A stretch of DNA of 64,000 nt. Origin: Nocardioides sp. CER19 (lineage in GTDB: Bacteria; Actinomycetota; Actinomycetes; Propionibacteriales; Nocardioidaceae). Positions 60,968-64,000 of this stretch are shown here, piece by piece; the first letter of the stretch is position 1; each line of letters starts with the position of its first letter. The stretch is taken from contig NZ_JARVWS010000004.1 of the NCBI RefSeq assembly GCF_029846275.1, forward strand, positions 372,001 through 436,000, given 5' to 3'. The notes beneath the pieces are model-generated. The model did no database searches. It saw only the letters and a list, made by a program, of their open reading frames with translations, and had not been told where the DNA came from. Both the position numbers and the translations under genes were made by a program.

Positions 60968-62749
60968 ATGAGCAGCGCCGTCCGCACCAGGCCATCCCGC
61001 TGGGAAGCCCAGCGCAGCTTCGATGAGCTCGGACGGCCACTGCGCGACATCACCTTCTGCGTCGTCGACCTCGAGACGACGGGCGGCTCGGCCGAGGGCG
61101 GGTCGATGATCACCGAGATCGGCGCCGTCAAGGTGCGCGGCGGCGAGGTCCTCGGCGAGTTCCAGACGCTGGTCAACCCGCGCAGCGAGATCCCGGCCTT
61201 CATCGCCGTCCTCACCGGCATCAGCAACTCGATGGTCGTCGACGCCCCGCCGGTCGAGTCGGCGCTCCCGGCGTTCCTGGAGTTCGCCCAGGGAAGCGTG
61301 CTCGTCGCCCACAACGCCCCGTTCGACGTCGGCTTCCTCAAGTACTTCGCCGAGCAGCAGGGCCGCCCCTGGCCGGGCTTCGAGGTCGTCGACACCGCGA
61401 AGCTCGCGCGCCGCGTCATCACTCGGGACGACGCACCGAACTGCAAGCTGTCCTCGCTGGCGAAGGTGTTCCACTCCACGACAACTCCCAACCACCGGGC
61501 CCTGTCGGACGCGCGAGCCACCGTCGACGTGCTGCACGGCCTCATGGCGCGGCTCGGCAGCCTCGGGGTGCACACGCTCGAGGAGCTCCAGACGTTCTCC
61601 GGGCGAGTCACGCCCGCCCAGCGCCGCAAGCGCCACCTCGCGGAGGCCCTCCCCCACGCGCCGGGCGTCTACCTCTTCGAGGACGAGCGACGCCGGGTCC
61701 TCTACGTCGGCACGTCCCGCGACCTCCGGACCAGGGTCCGCTCCTACTTCACCGCCTCGGAGACCCGCACCCGGATGGGCGAGATGGTCGGCATCGCCGA
61801 GCGGGTCACCGGCATCGAGTGCGCCACGACACTGGAGGCGCAGGTGCGCGAGCTCCGGCTGATCGCGCAGCACAAGCCGCGCTACAACCGGCGCTCCCGC
61901 TTCCCGGAGAAGGTGCACTTCATCAAGCTGACCCGCGAACCGTGGCCACGCCTGGCGCTGGTCAAGCGGGTCCTCGACGACGCCGCCGACTACCTGGGCC
62001 CCTTCGGCTCCAAGAAGGTCGCCGAGAAGGCCCTGCAGGCGCTCCACGACAGCTTCCCGATCCGGCAGTGCTCCGAACGCCTCGCGCGACGGCCCTCGAA
62101 GAGCCCGTGCGTTCTGGCCGAGATGGGCAAGTGCCTGTCCCCCTGTGACGGCAGCACCGACGAGGCGGCGTACGCCGAGGTCGTCGGGCAGCTGCGGCAG
62201 ACGCTGTCGGAGGAGCCGGATCGCGTCATCGACTCCCTCACCGTGCGCATGACGGCACTCGCCGCCGACGAGCGGTTCGAGGAGGCCGGCATCCACCGCG
62301 ACCGGCTGGCCGCCTTCATCCGGGCCGCCGCCCGCACCCAGCGACTCTCCGCGCTCACCAGGTGCCCTGAGATCGTCGCGTCTCGGCGCGAGGACGACGG
62401 CCGCTGGAGCGTGCACGTCATCCGCTACGGACGGCTCGCCGCCGCCGGGGTCATCCCGGCGGGCGCCAACGCCCACGCATACGTCGACCAGCTGAAGGCG
62501 AGTGCGGAGACCGTGACGACGGGGCCCGGACCGACCCCCTCGGCGTCGGCCGAGGAGTCCGAGGTCATCCTCCGCTGGCTCGAGGCACCGGGGATCCGGC
62601 TCGTCGACATCGACGGCGAGTGGACCTGCCCCGTCGGCGGAGCCACCCGCCACCTGGCCGTGCACGACGCGGTCAATGAGTCTCGCAAGAGCCTCGTGCC
62701 TTTCGACGACCAACGCGGGCTCACGACGGTCCACCAGCCGGTACGGTGA
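60968..62749 (+). CDS. DEDD 3'-5' exonuclease fused to a UvrC-like GIY-YIG nuclease
   Basis: 593 residues. The N-terminal DEDDh exonuclease has FCVVDLETTGG (about 30), VLVAHNAPFDVGFL and the His/Asp motif NHRALSDARATVDVL. From about 225 a GIY-YIG domain follows (APGVYLFEDERRRVLYVGTSRDLRTR), then Cho/UvrC-like sequence with a cysteine cluster (SPCVLAEMGKCLSPC) and a UVR-like region (DERFEEAGIHRDRL). Actinobacteria commonly encode this fusion beside or instead of Cho; it is inferred to act in DNA repair. ATG 60968 has a TAACGT box upstream. Confidence 0.92.
   Translation: MSSAVRTRPSRWEAQRSFDELGRPLRDITFCVVDLETTGGSAEGGSMITEIGAVKVRGGEVLGEFQTLVNPRSEIPAFIAVLTGISNSMVVDAPPVESALPAFLEFAQGSVLVAHNAPFDVGFLKYFAEQQGRPWPGFEVVDTAKLARRVITRDDAPNCKLSSLAKVFHSTTTPNHRALSDARATVDVLHGLMARLGSLGVHTLEELQTFSGRVTPAQRRKRHLAEALPHAPGVYLFEDERRRVLYVGTSRDLRTRVRSYFTASETRTRMGEMVGIAERVTGIECATTLEAQVRELRLIAQHKPRYNRRSRFPEKVHFIKLTREPWPRLALVKRVLDDAADYLGPFGSKKVAEKALQALHDSFPIRQCSERLARRPSKSPCVLAEMGKCLSPCDGSTDEAAYAEVVGQLRQTLSEEPDRVIDSLTVRMTALAADERFEEAGIHRDRLAAFIRAAARTQRLSALTRCPEIVASRREDDGRWSVHVIRYGRLAAAGVIPAGANAHAYVDQLKASAETVTTGPGPTPSASAEESEVILRWLEAPGIRLVDIDGEWTCPVGGATRHLAVHDAVNESRKSLVPFDDQRGLTTVHQPVR
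62742..62747 (+). promoter_or_regulatory. -10 box of the Lrp/AsnC-like gene
   Basis: TACGGT, 7 nt before GTG 62755, at the end of the preceding gene. Confidence 0.5.
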
Positions 62750-62754
62750 GGGCC

Positions 62755-63033
62755 GTGATCACCGCCATCGTCTTCGTGAAGGCCGACACCGCGCGCATCC
62801 CGGAGGTGGCCGAGGCGATCGCCGCCCTCGACGGGGTCAGCGAGGTCTACTCGACAACCGGCCAGATCGACCTGATCGCGCTCGTGCGGGTGCGCAACCA
62901 CGACGACATCGCGGCAGTCGTCGCCGACCGGCTCAACAAGGTGCCGGGCGTGACCGACACCGAGACCCATATCGCGTTCCGTGCCTACTCGAAGCACGAC
63001 CTCGAAGCGGCGTTCTCCATCGGCCTCGACTGA
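62755..63033 (+). CDS. Stand-alone Lrp/AsnC ligand-binding (RAM) domain protein
   Basis: 92 residues consisting only of the RAM/Lrp_AsnC C-terminal domain: ITAIVFVKADTARIPEVAEA, VYSTTGQIDLIALVRV, and VTDTETHIAFRAYSKHDL. There is no helix-turn-helix, so it may bind small molecules and modify a partner. GTG 62755 fits the family start and the TACGGT box. GTG 62746, overlapping the preceding stop, is an alternative. The 167-bp gap after it carries the third 7-2-7 palindrome. Confidence 0.87.
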   Translation: MITAIVFVKADTARIPEVAEAIAALDGVSEVYSTTGQIDLIALVRVRNHDDIAAVVADRLNKVPGVTDTETHIAFRAYSKHDLEAAFSIGLD

Positions 63034-63090
63034 GCGACCCTGGTGGACGCCGGGGATGCTCACACCACGGACCTGACCTGATCGCCCCCC

Positions 63091-63116
63091 TCGGATAGCC
63101 CGTTCGGACTATCCGA
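63091..63116. promoter_or_regulatory. Third 7-2-7 palindrome, extended
   Basis: The core TAGCCCGTTCGGACTA (63096-63111) is the inverse of the pilin operator. It is flanked so that the outer arms TCGGATAG and CTATCCGA pair exactly. 89 bp upstream of the glycosyltransferase start. Confidence 0.8.
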
Positions 63117-63200
63117 CGCAGCACCCGAACATTCTTAACGCATCACTCTCGTCGCGGCCTCCACGCGTCCCTAGCCTCGCTTTCGAGGTAGGAGGTGGCC

Positions 63201-63890
63201 ATGGAGTCCTGGCAGGCAGTGGTAGTTGTCCCCATGTACAACGAGGCAGCCGTCGTCGGGGACGTCGTCGCCGGATTGCGTGAGCACTTCAGCCACGTGG
63301 TGTGCGTCGACGATGGCAGCCGCGACGGCTCCGCGGCTGCGGCCCGCGCTGCGGGCGGCATCGTCCTAACGCATCGGGTCAACCTCGGACAGGGAGCTGC
63401 CCTGCAGACCGGGTTCGACTACGTCCTTTCCCGGACGTCGGCGACGCACGCCGTCACGTTCGATGCGGACGGCCAGTACCGCATCGAGGACGCCCTCGCA
63501 ATGCTCAGCGTCGCCACAGAGACGGGGGTCGACATCCTGCTCGGCTCGCGCAACCTCGGCCGCACGGAGGGCCAGCCGATCGCGCGCCGCGTGCTCATGG
63601 CCGCGGCACTCCGCTACTCGCGACGCACCACGGGTCTCGCGCTCACCGACACGCACAATGGGCTGCGGGTGCTGAACCGACGCGCGCTGGCCGCCATGGA
63701 TCTACGCCACCGCGGCATGGCCCACGCGTCGGAGATCGAGTCCCGGATCGGCGCGGCGTCGCTCACCTGGCAGGAGCACCCCGTGACGATGCTCTACTCC
63801 GACTACTCACGGTCGAAGGGACAGTCGAACCTCAACGCCTTCAACATCGTCTACGACCTCACCGCTGCGCGGATGAGGGCCAGCGCGTGA
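63201..63890 (+). CDS. Family 2 glycosyltransferase (dolichol-phosphate-mannose-synthase-like)
   Basis: 229 residues with the GT2 nucleotide-sugar fold: VVVVPMYNEAAVVGDVVAGL, VVCVDDGSRDGS, NLGQGAALQTGFDYVL, TFDADGQYRIED (the DxD-like metal site) and GSRNLGRTEGQPIARR. Followed by a DUF2304 gene with a GTGA overlap, as in polysaccharide and O-glycosylation clusters. ATG 63201 is preceded by GGAGG at a good distance; GTG 63195 is less likely. The upstream operator suggests co-regulation with pilin genes, so pilin glycosylation is possible but unproved. Confidence 0.9.
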   Translation: MESWQAVVVVPMYNEAAVVGDVVAGLREHFSHVVCVDDGSRDGSAAAARAAGGIVLTHRVNLGQGAALQTGFDYVLSRTSATHAVTFDADGQYRIEDALAMLSVATETGVDILLGSRNLGRTEGQPIARRVLMAAALRYSRRTTGLALTDTHNGLRVLNRRALAAMDLRHRGMAHASEIESRIGAASLTWQEHPVTMLYSDYSRSKGQSNLNAFNIVYDLTAARMRASA

Positions 63891-64000
63891 TCATCAAGGT
63901 ATTCCTCCTCGCCGGCCTGGCTCTCGCCAGCTGGTGGGTGCTCAAGGGCAAGCCGACTGGCGGCCGGCTGGCGCTCGCTCGCATCAGCAGTCTCCTCATC
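63887..64000 (+). CDS. DUF2304 membrane protein, N-terminal fragment
   Basis: The first 38 codons only; the gene continues beyond the right edge. The translation begins with a hydrophobic segment (VFLLAGLALASWWVLKG), then KPTGGRLALARISSLLI, which resembles DUF2304 proteins that accompany GT2 enzymes. GTG 63887 overlaps the glycosyltransferase stop as GTGA. Confidence 0.75.
   Translation, partial: MIIKVFLLAGLALASWWVLKGKPTGGRLALARISSLLI

Overview
The window is a GC-rich, densely packed chromosomal segment from an actinobacterium. Gene content and order point to the Nocardioidaceae (Nocardioides-like), although no rRNA gene is present to confirm this. The supporting signs are an actinobacterial dcw cell-wall/division cluster, a PknL/Rv2175c-type kinase pair, an SAV_6107-type HEPN gene behind a LexA box, a type II DAHP synthase, a glkA/ArsA-like operon and a Tad (Flp) pilus locus. 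No tRNA, rRNA, IS element, prophage or CRISPR array was recognised.

Layout. 1-8861 (minus strand) is the dcw cluster: mraZ, rsmH, an ftsL-like gene, ftsI, murE, mraY, murD and the start of ftsW. murF is missing from its usual place between murE and mraY. The mraZ leader holds five GTGG boxes at exact 10-bp spacing. A divergent operon (MoxR ATPase, DUF58, transglutaminase) follows at 9326-13857, preceded by a 46-bp tandem repeat that also carries paired GTGG boxes. 13954-22223 mixes housekeeping and accessory genes: DUF3040, a methyltransferase, an SOS-boxed HEPN gene, a YbaK-type deacylase, an FAD oxidoreductase, metF, a polyprenyl synthase, and a Rv2175c/secreted RNase/barstar operon. 22348-25509 has the PASTA kinase and endonuclease IV. 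25545-26752 is a type I DAHP synthase behind what looks like a complete Tyr/Phe attenuator with a leader peptide. A second, unrelated (type II) DAHP synthase lies at 29432-30775. Between them, two inverted arrays of five 22-bp repeats bracket a single DUF559 nuclease-like gene.

30838-46862 carries a nucleotidyltransferase, an EEP hydrolase, a quinone oxidoreductase, a PPi-type phosphofructokinase, DUF1028-glpK, a four-gene operon ending in an arylamine N-acetyltransferase and a coiled-coil protein, then a five-gene operon (SRPBCC, ArsA-like ATPase, CxxC protein, two ROK kinases) in which every junction is a 4-nt overlap, and a divergent acyl-CoA synthetase.

47145-56829 is a Tad pilus locus: cpaB, cpaE/tadZ, tadA, a secreted-VWA/TadB fusion, tadC, a sensor kinase and NarL-type regulator, and three Flp pilins. 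The first two pilins have their own copy of a 16-bp palindrome built like a NarL 7-2-7 site. A third copy lies upstream of a glycosyltransferase at 63201, so the regulator, pilins and glycosyltransferase may form one regulon. 56832-60512 (minus) encodes two membrane metallopeptidases and an NlpC/P60 endopeptidase under a c-di-AMP (ydaO) riboswitch. The right end has a DEDD exonuclease/GIY-YIG fusion, a Lrp-type RAM protein, the glycosyltransferase and the start of a DUF2304 gene.

Many genes have no Shine-Dalgarno sequence but a TANNNT box 6-8 nt before the start codon. This suggests widespread leaderless transcripts and was used here to choose several starts.
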